Counted from the first letter of the stretch, positions 1 through 6,464 are shown. The stretch is 6,598 bases of DNA from Spirochaetaceae bacterium (GCA_031265015.1 JAISDG010000125.1:1-6598); one strand, 5' to 3'. Translations and numbers: made by a program. The notes: generated by a model not told the origin, from the sequence alone.

Positions 1-513
1 GGCATTTTGGGCGACGTGCTGGTCCGGTCCCAGGTTTCCAAATTCAAGAAAATCCGCTTCCATACCCACGAAAATATCGGCTACGGCGACATTGATCTGG
101 CGGAAGAAGAAATGCAGACCCGGGCCATGATGCTGCTTTTTCCCGGGGAAAGCGCCGCCGGAGCGTACCTTGCTTCCCTGGACGAGGAAACCGCGGGATC
201 CGTGCTGTCCGGAGCGGGAACCCTGGTAAAAAACATTGCCCCGGTATACCTTCTCTGCGATCCAAGGGATCTGGGAATCGCCGAGCGGGTCCGGGATCCC
301 CACTTCGCCCTGCCTTCCCTGTATATTTACGACAAATATCCCGGCGGTACGGGGCTGGCGGAGGCCCTTTCCCGGAAAATCCGGGAAGTCGCCGCCGCGG
401 CGTACCGGGCGGCGGCGGACTGCCCCTGCAAATCGGGCTGCCCGTCCTGTACCGGCCCCGGCGGAAACAAGGAGGGGACGGTAAAATTTCTCGCCGCCCT
501 TTTGGATGGATAG
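1..513 (+). CDS. DEAD/DEAH-box helicase, MrfA/YprA type, C-terminal part only (5' end outside window)
   Basis: The reading frame is open from the first base and ends at TAG 511-513, giving 170 visible residues with no start codon in view. The TTG at base 7 is an internal leucine codon, not a start. The piece matches the C-terminal domain (DUF1998-like) of MrfA/YprA helicases: 'KIRFHTHENIGYGDIDL' near the start, 'VYLLCDPRDLG' in the middle, then 'YIYDKYPGGTGLAE' followed by a cysteine cluster CxCx3CxxC. The cysteine codons begin at 421, 427, 439 and 448. In the family this cluster binds zinc, and MrfA is an ATP-dependent 3'-5' DNA helicase that repairs mitomycin-type damage. The ATPase motor is left of the window, so activity cannot be judged. 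No MrfB-type nuclease gene follows; the next gene is convergent. The family call is firm; the exact orthology is inferred. Confidence 0.82.
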   Translation, partial: GILGDVLVRSQVSKFKKIRFHTHENIGYGDIDLAEEEMQTRAMMLLFPGESAAGAYLASLDEETAGSVLSGAGTLVKNIAPVYLLCDPRDLGIAERVRDPHFALPSLYIYDKYPGGTGLAEALSRKIREVAAAAYRAAADCPCKSGCPSCTGPGGNKEGTVKFLAALLDG

Positions 514-515
514 CC

Positions 516-537
516 GCGGAAACAGGACAGTTTCCGC
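516..537. terminator. Hairpin directly after the helicase stop codon
   Basis: A perfect 8-bp inverted repeat, GCGGAAAC (516-523) and GTTTCCGC (530-537), encloses a 6-base loop AGGACA. It begins two bases after the helicase TAG. No T-tract follows on either strand, so it is not a textbook intrinsic terminator. Its position between convergent genes suggests termination or protection of the mRNA 3' end. Confidence 0.5.
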
Positions 538-546
538 CGCTCCGTT

Positions 547-580
547 CCGGACTGTGTAAAAAGGATTTTTCACAGTCCGG
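547..580. terminator. Bidirectional terminator-like hairpin between helicase and rpsU
   Basis: A perfect 10-bp stem, CCGGACTGTG (547-556) and CACAGTCCGG (571-580), is extended inward past one T-T mismatch by four A-T pairs, leaving a 4-base loop AGGA. It lies 19 bases beyond the rpsU stop codon and 33 bases beyond the helicase stop. The A/T-rich upper stem reads as a T-run on both strands, but no T-tract follows the base of the stem in either direction. A shared terminator for the two convergent transcripts is the most likely role. Confidence 0.65.
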
Positions 581-599
581 CCCGCTTTACCCCGGCCGC

Positions 600-803
600 T
601 TAGTACTCTGATTTTCCCTTTCGGGTTTTTTTCATCAATTTGCGGGCAATAGCTTTCTTTTTCCGGTTAAGAATGGTGGAGGGTTTTTCGTAATACTCCC
701 GTTTTTTATATTCCCGGATGATGCCTTCTTTTTCTACCATCCGTTTAAAACGCTTAATGGCTTTTTCAAGCATCTCGTTATCGTCTATTACAATATGAGC
801 CAA
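600..803 (-). CDS. rpsU: Small ribosomal subunit protein S21 (bS21)
   Basis: This encodes a 67-residue, strongly basic protein of normal family length. The S21 signature is clear: 'NEMLEKAIKRFKRMVEKEGII' in the first half, then 'REYKKREYYEKPS' and a lysine/arginine-rich tail. S21 sits on the 30S platform near the anti-Shine-Dalgarno end of 16S rRNA and helps translation initiation. The start is TTG (801-803), chosen because 'MAHIVIDDNE' lines up with the usual N-terminus and because a near-perfect ribosome binding site stands nine bases upstream; the next ATG would remove ten conserved residues. A strong promoter lies upstream within the M23 gene, and paired hairpins lie downstream. The gene is not followed by dnaG and rpoD, the arrangement known from enterobacteria. 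Confidence 0.95.
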   Translation of the reverse strand: MAHIVIDDNEMLEKAIKRFKRMVEKEGIIREYKKREYYEKPSTILNRKKKAIARKLMKKTRKGKSEY

Positions 804-809
804 ATGTTC

Positions 810-820
810 TCACCTCCTTT
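810..820 (-). promoter_or_regulatory. Very strong ribosome binding site of rpsU
   Basis: The minus strand reads AAAGGAGGTGA, an 11-base match to the anti-Shine-Dalgarno sequence expected at the 16S rRNA 3' end. Nine bases separate AGGAGG from the TTG start codon. It decides the rpsU start and may offset the weak start codon. Confidence 0.85.
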
Positions 821-828
821 CCGTACGG
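821..828. repeat. 8-bp palindrome next to the rpsU ribosome binding site
   Basis: CCGTACGG is a perfect palindrome directly upstream of AAAGGAGGTGA. Two more A-T pairs are possible beyond a mismatch (818-831). It may be an operator or the stem of a short leader structure, or chance. Confidence 0.3.
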
Positions 829-884
829 TAAAAGTTGATCTTCTGGATACGGCCTGTTTCAACACGCGATGAATTTCAGGAACG

Positions 885-1958
885 TTATTCGTTTAGTATA
901 GCCAAAATCGCCTCTGTGTCAAGAATCTTCCTGCCCAGAAAGGCCGCGGGATCGGTATTTTCCGTGGCTACCCGGACTTCCCAGTGCAGATGGGCCCCGG
1001 TGGCAAAGCCGGTAGCTCCCGCATCTCCCAGGCGGGTTCCGGTCTGGACCATGTCCCCCTCGGCGACGGTAATTTTATCCATGTGGTAACAGAGGGAATA
1101 GACTCCGGGCATATGCTCGATCACCACCGTATTGCCCGTAACGATCCGCATCCGGGCCAGGACTACTTTACCGGGAGCGCAGGCATAAAGGGGAGTACCG
1201 GTAGGGGCCCGCCAGTCTACCCCCGCGTGGATGGAAGAACTGCTCCTGCCGTCGGGGTATTTATAGATCCGCCGGCCTCCGAAGCGGCTGGTTTGGACTT
1301 CCGATTTGACAGGCATGATAAAGTTCCCCGGGGTATAGACATCGTCCCCGGTCCGGGCCCAAATCGCCCACATCTGTTCCGCCTGGCGGGTTTTTTCCGG
1401 ATCCGGCCTGGTAAGGATGTCCGACATGTTCTCGGTGATGTTGATTGTTTCGGTACTAAAAAACCGTTCCCCGATGGTAAGCTCCACCGTCTCCAGCACC
1501 CTGCCGCCGGCCTCTATCCGCAGCGCCGCCTTCCCCGCTCCGGCGGTGGAAGGCACCGCCATCACCGCGGCGTTGACCGGTCCCCGGCGGCAATACTCCC
1601 CGGTATCAAAAAAGAAGGCCCGGTTGAGTTCCCTGTCCCCCCTGACCAGAACGGCCCGGATCCGGCCCGCGCCGGCGGAGCTGTTTTGGGGAGGCATTCC
1701 CGATATGGCGGCCACAAAGGGTTCCCCGGGCTTAAGGGACCCCAGGACGACGGCCTTGAATTCCCACCGGCTTTTATCGGCCGCCGCGGCCGGGCTTTCA
1801 GCCGCCGCCCGGCTTTGGACATCCGCGGCGGTTTGACCGGGGACCGGAACGCCGGAATCCGCCGCAGTCCGGCCGCTCTGGCAGGACGCAAACCAGGGAA
1901 GCGCCAGCAACGCCAAAAAAACCGGAAGAAAGGCCCGGTTTCCGCCGTAGGTTTTCAT
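885..1958 (-). CDS. M23 (LytM-type) zinc metallopeptidase, probable lipoprotein
   Basis: M23 peptidases cleave peptidoglycan cross-bridges or stem peptides, or act as amidase activators when inactive. This 357-residue protein begins with a short basic stretch and a hydrophobic run ending 'LALPWFASC', so it is probably lipidated at Cys26 (Phe at -3 fits a relaxed lipobox) and held in the outer or inner membrane facing the periplasm. An Ala/Ser-rich linker (about 27-62) and a beta-rich region of unknown role (about 65-165) follow. The C-terminal peptidase domain (about 220-340) keeps the metal and catalytic residues: HAGVD (His244, Asp248), His292 in 'LCYHMD', and HLH (His323, His325), so it should be active. 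I chose ATG 1956-1958 because AAGGAG lies eight bases upstream; an in-frame GTG at 1965-1967 overlaps that binding site and is unlikely. It lies 78 bases after recJ. Confidence 0.9.
   Translation of the reverse strand: MKTYGGNRAFLPVFLALLALPWFASCQSGRTAADSGVPVPGQTAADVQSRAAAESPAAAADKSRWEFKAVVLGSLKPGEPFVAAISGMPPQNSSAGAGRIRAVLVRGDRELNRAFFFDTGEYCRRGPVNAAVMAVPSTAGAGKAALRIEAGGRVLETVELTIGERFFSTETINITENMSDILTRPDPEKTRQAEQMWAIWARTGDDVYTPGNFIMPVKSEVQTSRFGGRRIYKYPDGRSSSSIHAGVDWRAPTGTPLYACAPGKVVLARMRIVTGNTVVIEHMPGVYSLCYHMDKITVAEGDMVQTGTRLGDAGATGFATGAHLHWEVRVATENTDPAAFLGRKILDTEAILAILNE
895..922 (-). promoter_or_regulatory. Sigma-70-type promoter for rpsU inside the M23 gene
   Basis: On the minus strand a consensus -35 box TTGACA (917-922) is followed by a 16-base spacer and a -10 box TATACT (895-900), which matches five of six consensus bases. 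Transcription would start near 888, giving an rpsU leader of about 85 bases. The boxes lie within the last codons of the M23 gene: TTGACA covers part of 'LD' in 'KILDTEAILAILNE'. This lets rpsU be expressed apart from the genes upstream. Confidence 0.75.
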
Positions 1959-2036
1959 GTTTTTCACTCCTTATAAAAAACGGTCCCCCTGCCGCCTGAG
2001 TCAAGGCCGCTTTGCATGCGCCGCCATCGCCCGGGA

Positions 2037-4205
2037 TCAGCCGGTATTTTGCCCGCTCTTTCCAATATCCTGCACTATCAACTGGGGGGTTTCCATCCCG
2101 TTAAACCAGTTCCGGTTTACCGTATAAACCATATCCACCGTATCTCCGATCCTGAAATCGACATTGATCCGGTCCGCGGCGTTCCAGTATACCGCGGGCC
2201 ATTTAAATTTTCCCGTATCCATCGTTAGTTTGACGTGCTTCCCCTCGCTGCCCATGATCTGGATGTCCGCAATACCAAGGCCCCGGGAAAGAAACAGGAG
2301 GGGGCGGTTTTTTTCGCCGTAGGGTTCAAAGCGATCCGCCAGGCGGAGGATGTAGAGATCCTTTTTGTCTTTTATCCGGGGATCGTCCTCCAGAAGGGAA
2401 AGGTAGGAAAGGGGCAGCTCCGCGTCAAGTTCCAGAACCGCTCCGGTTTCGGGTCCCAGTTCCATGTGGGAGGCAATTCCGGCAAGGCGGTCCAAAAAGG
2501 GCTCCCAGTTTGAGCGGTCCATGCTGAAACCCGCGGCAAAATCGTGGCCTCCCCAGTCGATAAAAAGATCGGAACATTGGTCCAGCAGAAAGCTTAAATC
2601 ATAATTCCGGGCCGAACGGAGGGATCCGGTGGCCTTATCGGGCCCCAGGGAAACCACCACCGCGGGGATGTTAAAACACCGGGAAAGCCGGTTGGCGATG
2701 ATCCCCGTAATGCCCCGGATAATCCCCTCCCCCCAGGCCAGGGCCAGGTTGCCGTAAAACCGCTCCAGATTTTTCCGGGCCTGGGGTTCGGCGCTTTCCC
2801 AGATCTTGTCGCCGAGTTTTTTCCGCTCCTCGTTCAAGACGCTTACTTCACCGGCCAGGCGGTTCCGCTCTTCCGCCGTTCCCCCCAGGAGCAGGGCGGC
2901 GGCTTTTTCGGGACGTCCCATCCGGCCCGAGGCGTTGATCACCGGGGTTAGCTGCCAGGAAATTTCCTCCGTTCCCAGGGGACGGCCCGCCAAATCCTGG
3001 ACGAAGAGCAGCTCCGAAAGTCCCGGCCGGGGCTTTTTAACTATCGCCTCCACCCCCTTTCTGACCATAAGCCGGTTTTCGTCCCGGAGCGGCATAATGT
3101 CGGCGATGGTTCCCAGGGCGGCAAGCTGAAGATCCGAACCGTCCTCATCATCAAAGAAACTTTCCTTTTTCTGGACAAAGCTGATAAAAAGGTTCACCAG
3201 GACGTCCAGCTCCCCGATGCCCTCCTCGCGGTACCTTCCTATCCGGGAGACTTCCTTCAGGCGGAAGAGGCTTTTCCCCGCGGTCTGGGGTATCTGCCGT
3301 CCGATTTCCCCGGCGATGTCCAGCATCTGTATTTCCGCGCCGCCGCCGAAGGTCCTGACCAGGAGCTTTTGCTGGACCGGCAGATCCCAGCAGAGTATCT
3401 GCTGGCCCGACAGAAAAGCGGGAAGCCTCGTGTCCGTGACGGCGACCATGCCGGGAACCACCGTTTCGGTAAGGGTGTCGATCACCGCCAGGTTCCTGAG
3501 CTTCGCGGCCTCAACGATAACGGCGTCGTTGGAAGGCCGGGTATTGAGAAGGCAAATCGGCTGTCCGTAAACTTCGCTCTTCAGGGCAAAGCGCAGGGCG
3601 GATACCAGCTTATAGGCCACGGCGCAGCCGCAGAGGTCCCTGAAAGGATACGGAGAGCCGGCCAGCTTGGGATTGACGATAGCCTGGGCATCGGGAAGCT
3701 GCCGGGGAGGGTTATGGTGATCCGTTATCACCGTCCCGACGCCGAGTTCCGCGGCCCTGGCAATTTCCGCCCGGTTTGAAATGCCGCAGTCCACGGTGAT
3801 AATAAGCGTTCCGTAGTCCGCGGCAAATTCCTCCACCGCCTCCATGGACAGGCCGTAGGGATCGTCCCCCATGGGAAGCCGCCACCGGACGTCCATGCCG
3901 CTACGGTTCAGAAAATCCGCCAGGAGCACCGTTCCGGTAATGCCGTCCACATCCCGGTCCCCGAAGACCAGGATCTTTTCCCCTTCTTCTTTAGCGGCCA
4001 GGATCCGTTCCACCGCGTCCTCCATGCCGGGCAGTTCAAAGGGATTACGGAGATACCGGAGATCGTTTTCCAGGTAGTAGCGGATCTCCTCGCCGGAGGT
4101 GATTCCCCGGCGGAGCAGTATGGAGGCGGTTAACAGATCGCATCCGTACCGCTCCGCCAGGGCCTTTACCGAATCGGAGGAAATTGGTTTTTTCCGCCAC
4201 TCCAT
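2037..4205 (-). CDS. recJ: Single-stranded-DNA-specific 5'-3' exonuclease RecJ, with an extra internal domain
   Basis: RecJ degrades single-stranded DNA from 5' ends in recombinational and mismatch repair. All DHH-family motifs are present: 'GDRDVDG' (Asp83, 85, 87), 'VDCG' (Asp139), 'DHH' (162-164), 'VNPK' near 178, 'LCGCAVAYKL' (191-200) and 'LAALGTIADIMPL' (Asp369). DHHA1 follows with 'NASGRMGRPEKAA' (424-436), 'TGSLRSARNYDL' and 'WGGHDFAAGF' (551-560). The C-terminus resembles the RecJ OB-fold region ('GKHVKLTM', 'PQLIVQDI'). At 722 residues it is longer than the roughly 580 of E. coli RecJ. Most of the excess is residues 210-348, inserted between 'CGCAVAYKL' and 'ALGTIAD', where relatives have a short linker; this part is listed separately. 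The start overlaps the deoA stop by one base (TGATG), suggesting translational coupling. AAGG about eight bases before the ATG is a weak binding site. Confidence 0.95.
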   Translation of the reverse strand: MEWRKKPISSDSVKALAERYGCDLLTASILLRRGITSGEEIRYYLENDLRYLRNPFELPGMEDAVERILAAKEEGEKILVFGDRDVDGITGTVLLADFLNRSGMDVRWRLPMGDDPYGLSMEAVEEFAADYGTLIITVDCGISNRAEIARAAELGVGTVITDHHNPPRQLPDAQAIVNPKLAGSPYPFRDLCGCAVAYKLVSALRFALKSEVYGQPICLLNTRPSNDAVIVEAAKLRNLAVIDTLTETVVPGMVAVTDTRLPAFLSGQQILCWDLPVQQKLLVRTFGGGAEIQMLDIAGEIGRQIPQTAGKSLFRLKEVSRIGRYREEGIGELDVLVNLFISFVQKKESFFDDEDGSDLQLAALGTIADIMPLRDENRLMVRKGVEAIVKKPRPGLSELLFVQDLAGRPLGTEEISWQLTPVINASGRMGRPEKAAALLLGGTAEERNRLAGEVSVLNEERKKLGDKIWESAEPQARKNLERFYGNLALAWGEGIIRGITGIIANRLSRCFNIPAVVVSLGPDKATGSLRSARNYDLSFLLDQCSDLFIDWGGHDFAAGFSMDRSNWEPFLDRLAGIASHMELGPETGAVLELDAELPLSYLSLLEDDPRIKDKKDLYILRLADRFEPYGEKNRPLLFLSRGLGIADIQIMGSEGKHVKLTMDTGKFKWPAVYWNAADRINVDFRIGDTVDMVYTVNRNWFNGMETPQLIVQDIGKSGQNTG
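3162..3578 (-). other. RecJ insertion (residues 210-348), possible degenerate DnaQ-like exonuclease fold
   Basis: The insert interrupts the DHH region. Its order of motifs resembles DEDD exonucleases: 'CLLNTRPSNDAVIVEAAKLRN' resembles the first strand and 'IIEIgAVkv' pattern; 'FLSGQQILCWDLPVQQKLL' resembles 'fl.g..lVaHNa.FD..fL'; 'EIQMLDIAGEIGRQIP' resembles 'vlDTl.lar.l.p'; 'SLFRLKEVSRIG' resembles 'kL..La...gi'; and the last helix 'GELDVLVNLFISFV' resembles 'DDA.at..lf..ll'. The catalytic positions look lost: Asp-x-Glu is Asn221-Thr-Arg223, the motif II Asp is Gln278, and the motif III His is Glu327. I therefore infer a non-catalytic, perhaps DNA- or partner-binding, module. The similarity was judged by eye only. 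Confidence 0.45.
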
Positions 4206-5623
4206 CAGCGTCCGCCTTCAGCCGGCCCGGTTGAAGCGTCCGGCCCGGCCGCCGCCGGTCCCGCGGTAATTTCTTTAAGCACCAGCTTTTGGGGGGAAGG
4301 AGGTTCCGCGCCGTATTCCACCGCGGCTTCCAGCCGGGGCAGGGCCGCGGCCAGCCCTTCTTCCGTGGCGGACCAGACGGTCATGACCGGATCCCCCGCT
4401 TTGACGGGCGCGCCCCGTTTGCGGTGGAACTGAATTCCCGCGGTGGGGCTGACGGGATCTTCGGTACGGTTACGGCCCACCCCCAGGGCAACCGCGGCAT
4501 TACCGACCTTCCAGGCGTCGATGCGGCGGATGTAGAGGGGGGCGCCGGAAACCCCGTTTTTGGCGCTTTCCCCGGCTCCGGGGGGAACCCGGATTTCGGC
4601 GCCGACGGGGGAGCGCCAGTTCCCCCGGAGTTCCAGCAGCTTTACCGGATCGCCCCCCTGGCTTTTTACGTTCCGCAGAAAAAGTTCCCGGGGCCTGCCC
4701 CCGGCGATACAGTCTTCGCAGAGGGCGCGGCCCCCGGCGGCGTCCTTTGCCTTGCCGCCCAGGACCGCCATGCGGGCCCCCAGTTCCAGGGTCACTTCCA
4801 TTAAATCCTCCGGCCCCGGCCTGCCCCTTACTCCCGCCCCCTCAAGGCAGTCCAGGCTTTCTTCCACTTCAAGAAAATTCCCCACCATGTTTCCCAGGGG
4901 TTCGTCCATACCGGTAAGCAGGGCGATAATCCGCCTGCCCATGGCGGCGCCGGTATCCGCCAGGGACCGGGCCAGTTTCTCCCCCTGGGAGGCTTCTTTC
5001 ATAAACGCGCCGGAACCGTACTTGACGTCAAAGACCAGACCTTCGGCGCCTTCGGCAGCTTTTTTTGCCAGAATACTGGCGGTGATAAGGGGGATGGATT
5101 CCACCGTCCCGGTCACGTCCCGCAGGGCATAGAGGAGCCGGTCCGCGGGGACCACTTCCCTGGTCTGGCCCGTCATGGCAAAACCGTCTTTTGCGAGGAT
5201 CGAGCGGAATTCGCCCACCGAAAGATTGGTCCTGAAGCCGGGGATGGATTCCAGCTTATCCAGGGTTCCTCCGGTATGGCCCAGGGCCCGGCCGGACATC
5301 ATGGGGTCCCGGATACCCAGGGCGGCCGCCAGCGGGGCCAGGATAAGGCTTGTCTTGTCCCCCACCCCGCCGGTGGAATGTTTATCGATAAAGGGGCCGG
5401 GGATGCCGGAGAGGTCTATGACCGCGCCGGATCCGAGCATCACCCGGGTAAGGGCGGCAGTTTCGGCGGAGGTCATCCCCCTAAAAAAGACCGCCATGGC
5501 CCAGGCGGAAATCTGGTAATCCGGAATCTGTCCCGCCGTATAGCCGCCGATAAGGAAGCCCAGCTCTTCCCCGGTTAATTCCTTCCCGTCCCGTTTATCC
5601 GCAATAATATCAACCGCCCGCAT
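4205..5623 (-). CDS. deoA: Thymidine/pyrimidine-nucleoside phosphorylase
   Basis: The enzyme cleaves thymidine (and often uridine or deoxyuridine) with phosphate to free base and (deoxy)ribose-1-phosphate in cytosolic nucleoside salvage. Numbered from the chosen start (472 residues), it has the phosphate-binding 'KHSTGGVGDKTSL' (81-93), the family signature 'SGRALGHTGGTLDKLE' (110-125), 'YALRDVTGTVESIPL' (165-179) with Arg168, then Ser183 and Lys187 in 'ITASILAKK', and 'KYGSGAFM' (201-208). These residues match the E. coli active site (His85, Arg171, Ser186, Lys190). Two residues before SGR there is Met, as in E. coli thymidine phosphorylase, where B. subtilis Pdp has Lys; this favours thymidine specificity. 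ATG 5621-5623 fits the family N-terminus 'MRxVDII' and has GGGGAGG just upstream (short spacing); ATG 5633-5635 is the alternative. A Gly/Ala/Pro-rich tail of about 20 residues is extra. deoA overlaps recJ and closely follows recO. Confidence 0.93.
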   Translation of the reverse strand: MRAVDIIADKRDGKELTGEELGFLIGGYTAGQIPDYQISAWAMAVFFRGMTSAETAALTRVMLGSGAVIDLSGIPGPFIDKHSTGGVGDKTSLILAPLAAALGIRDPMMSGRALGHTGGTLDKLESIPGFRTNLSVGEFRSILAKDGFAMTGQTREVVPADRLLYALRDVTGTVESIPLITASILAKKAAEGAEGLVFDVKYGSGAFMKEASQGEKLARSLADTGAAMGRRIIALLTGMDEPLGNMVGNFLEVEESLDCLEGAGVRGRPGPEDLMEVTLELGARMAVLGGKAKDAAGGRALCEDCIAGGRPRELFLRNVKSQGGDPVKLLELRGNWRSPVGAEIRVPPGAGESAKNGVSGAPLYIRRIDAWKVGNAAVALGVGRNRTEDPVSPTAGIQFHRKRGAPVKAGDPVMTVWSATEEGLAAALPRLEAAVEYGAEPPSPQKLVLKEITAGPAAAGPDASTGPAEGGR

Positions 5624-5638
5624 AGCCCTCCCCATTAC

Positions 5639-6358
5639 CTAATCGTATGTCAGCAACCGGTTCATCAAAACCCTGAGCTCGCCCAGGGAAGCGGCGTCCG
5701 GGCTGCACCGGACCAGCTCCGCGGGGGATCCCTTCCCTACCGCCAGCAGCCAGCGCCGGGCCCCCGGACCCAGCGCCGCCGCGGAAGCCGAACCCGGACA
5801 GTCCCGGAGCATACAGCGGTTACAGAGGAACCCCTCCCCCTGGATAAACCATAGTACCCCATCGCCGCCGGCTTCACAAGCGCAGGACGCGCAGCGGAGC
5901 GGATCCGGCTGATGTCCCAAAAGGTCCGCCCAGTTCCATAAAAAATGCAGGGTTATCCGCTCGCAGCAGCTTTCGTCCGCGCTTTCCAGGGCATCCAGGG
6001 CCGCGCCGGTCAACGCCAGCGCGCCGGTCCAGGACCCGCCCCCGCCGTGTCCCGCCAGTACCGTACCGGCGATCAGGCTGGCGGCGGCGCTCCGTTCGTA
6101 AAGTTCCCGCAGCCCCGGCCGCCAGGAGCTGACGTCAAAGTCGCTGACCTTGCGGAAGTCCCTGGCGGGGTCCCGGTAGGTCCAGAGGGTTCCGTAATTA
6201 AAGGGGGATACATGGGAACGAAGCCGGCTCTTGGGCCCCCCGAACAGGGTGGCGGTGATAATCCCCTCCTCCGCGCTCAGGAACGACGCCTCCCGGTTGG
6301 ATTCCCCCGCAGGCCGGACCCGCAGCACCAGGGCGCTGGAGGAAAAAGTCCTCTGCAT
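5639..6358 (-). CDS. recO: DNA repair protein RecO
   Basis: RecO anneals single-stranded DNA and, with RecR (and RecF), loads RecA onto SSB-coated gaps. The N-terminus is an OB-fold: 'SSSALVLRVRPAGESNREASFLSAEEG' and 'ATLFGGPKSRLRSHVSPFNYG' match the family's opening strands. A helical region follows with a zinc finger CxxC-x19-CxxC (Cys156, 159, 179, 182), of the kind found in many bacterial RecO proteins. ATG 6356-6358 gives 239 residues, close to the E. coli length (242), with the usual short lead before 'ALVL', but its upstream sequence has no good ribosome binding site. TTG at 6413-6415 (258 residues, GGGGAG four bases upstream) and TTG at 6374-6376 (GGAAGG five bases upstream) are rivals, so the start is uncertain. 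The stop codon lies 15 bases before the chosen deoA start. Confidence 0.9.
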   Translation of the reverse strand: MQRTFSSSALVLRVRPAGESNREASFLSAEEGIITATLFGGPKSRLRSHVSPFNYGTLWTYRDPARDFRKVSDFDVSSWRPGLRELYERSAAASLIAGTVLAGHGGGGSWTGALALTGAALDALESADESCCERITLHFLWNWADLLGHQPDPLRCASCACEAGGDGVLWFIQGEGFLCNRCMLRDCPGSASAAALGPGARRWLLAVGKGSPAELVRCSPDAASLGELRVLMNRLLTYD

Positions 6359-6417
6359 GGGTACAGGGTACCACAAAAGGACCTTCCGCACAAAGGCGGG
6401 AACCGGCCTGTACAATC

Positions 6418-6434
6418 CGCTCCCCGGGGGAGCG
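6418..6434. repeat. 17-base GC-rich dyad upstream of recO
   Basis: CGCTCCCC (6418-6425) and GGGGAGCG (6427-6434) form a perfect 8-bp inverted repeat around a single central G. It lies two bases upstream of the alternative recO start TTG 6413-6415, and its minus-strand arm supplies the GGGGAG that would be that start's ribosome binding site. With one central base it cannot form all eight pairs as RNA, so a DNA operator or chance GC symmetry is at least as likely as a hairpin. Confidence 0.4.
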
Positions 6435-6435
6435 C

Positions 6436-6464
6436 GCTAAAAACGACCCAGCCCCTTCGGTCAA
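6436..6464 (-). promoter_or_regulatory. Possible promoter of the recO-deoA-recJ unit
   Basis: On the minus strand TTGACC (6459-6464, five of six -35 consensus bases) is followed by a 17-base spacer and TTTAGC (6436-6441, only three of six -10 bases). It is the best candidate upstream of recO. Transcription would begin near 6429, inside the GC-rich dyad. The -10 box is poor, so this is tentative. Confidence 0.35.

Noticed and set aside
833..865. TTGAAA in the gap upstream of rpsU as a second promoter
   Set aside because: No reasonable -10 box lies 16 to 18 bases downstream, and a far better promoter lies at 895-922.
984..1976. A 330-codon + strand open frame opposite the M23 gene
   Set aside because: It lies antisense to a gene with an intact catalytic domain and lipoprotein signal. 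Its translation is Gly/Pro/Arg-rich with no recognisable domain, as expected of shadow frames in GC-rich DNA.
1973..2004. TTGACT (1999-2004) and TATAAG before the M23 gene as a promoter
   Set aside because: The boxes are about 23 bases apart, too far for sigma-70, and TATAAG overlaps the ribosome binding site AAGGAG, so it cannot give a usable leader.
4289..5578. Several + strand open frames of 100 to 190 codons opposite deoA
   Set aside because: Their composition is low-complexity Pro/Arg/Ser/Gly, they overlap one another in different frames, and deoA on the other strand is unmistakable.
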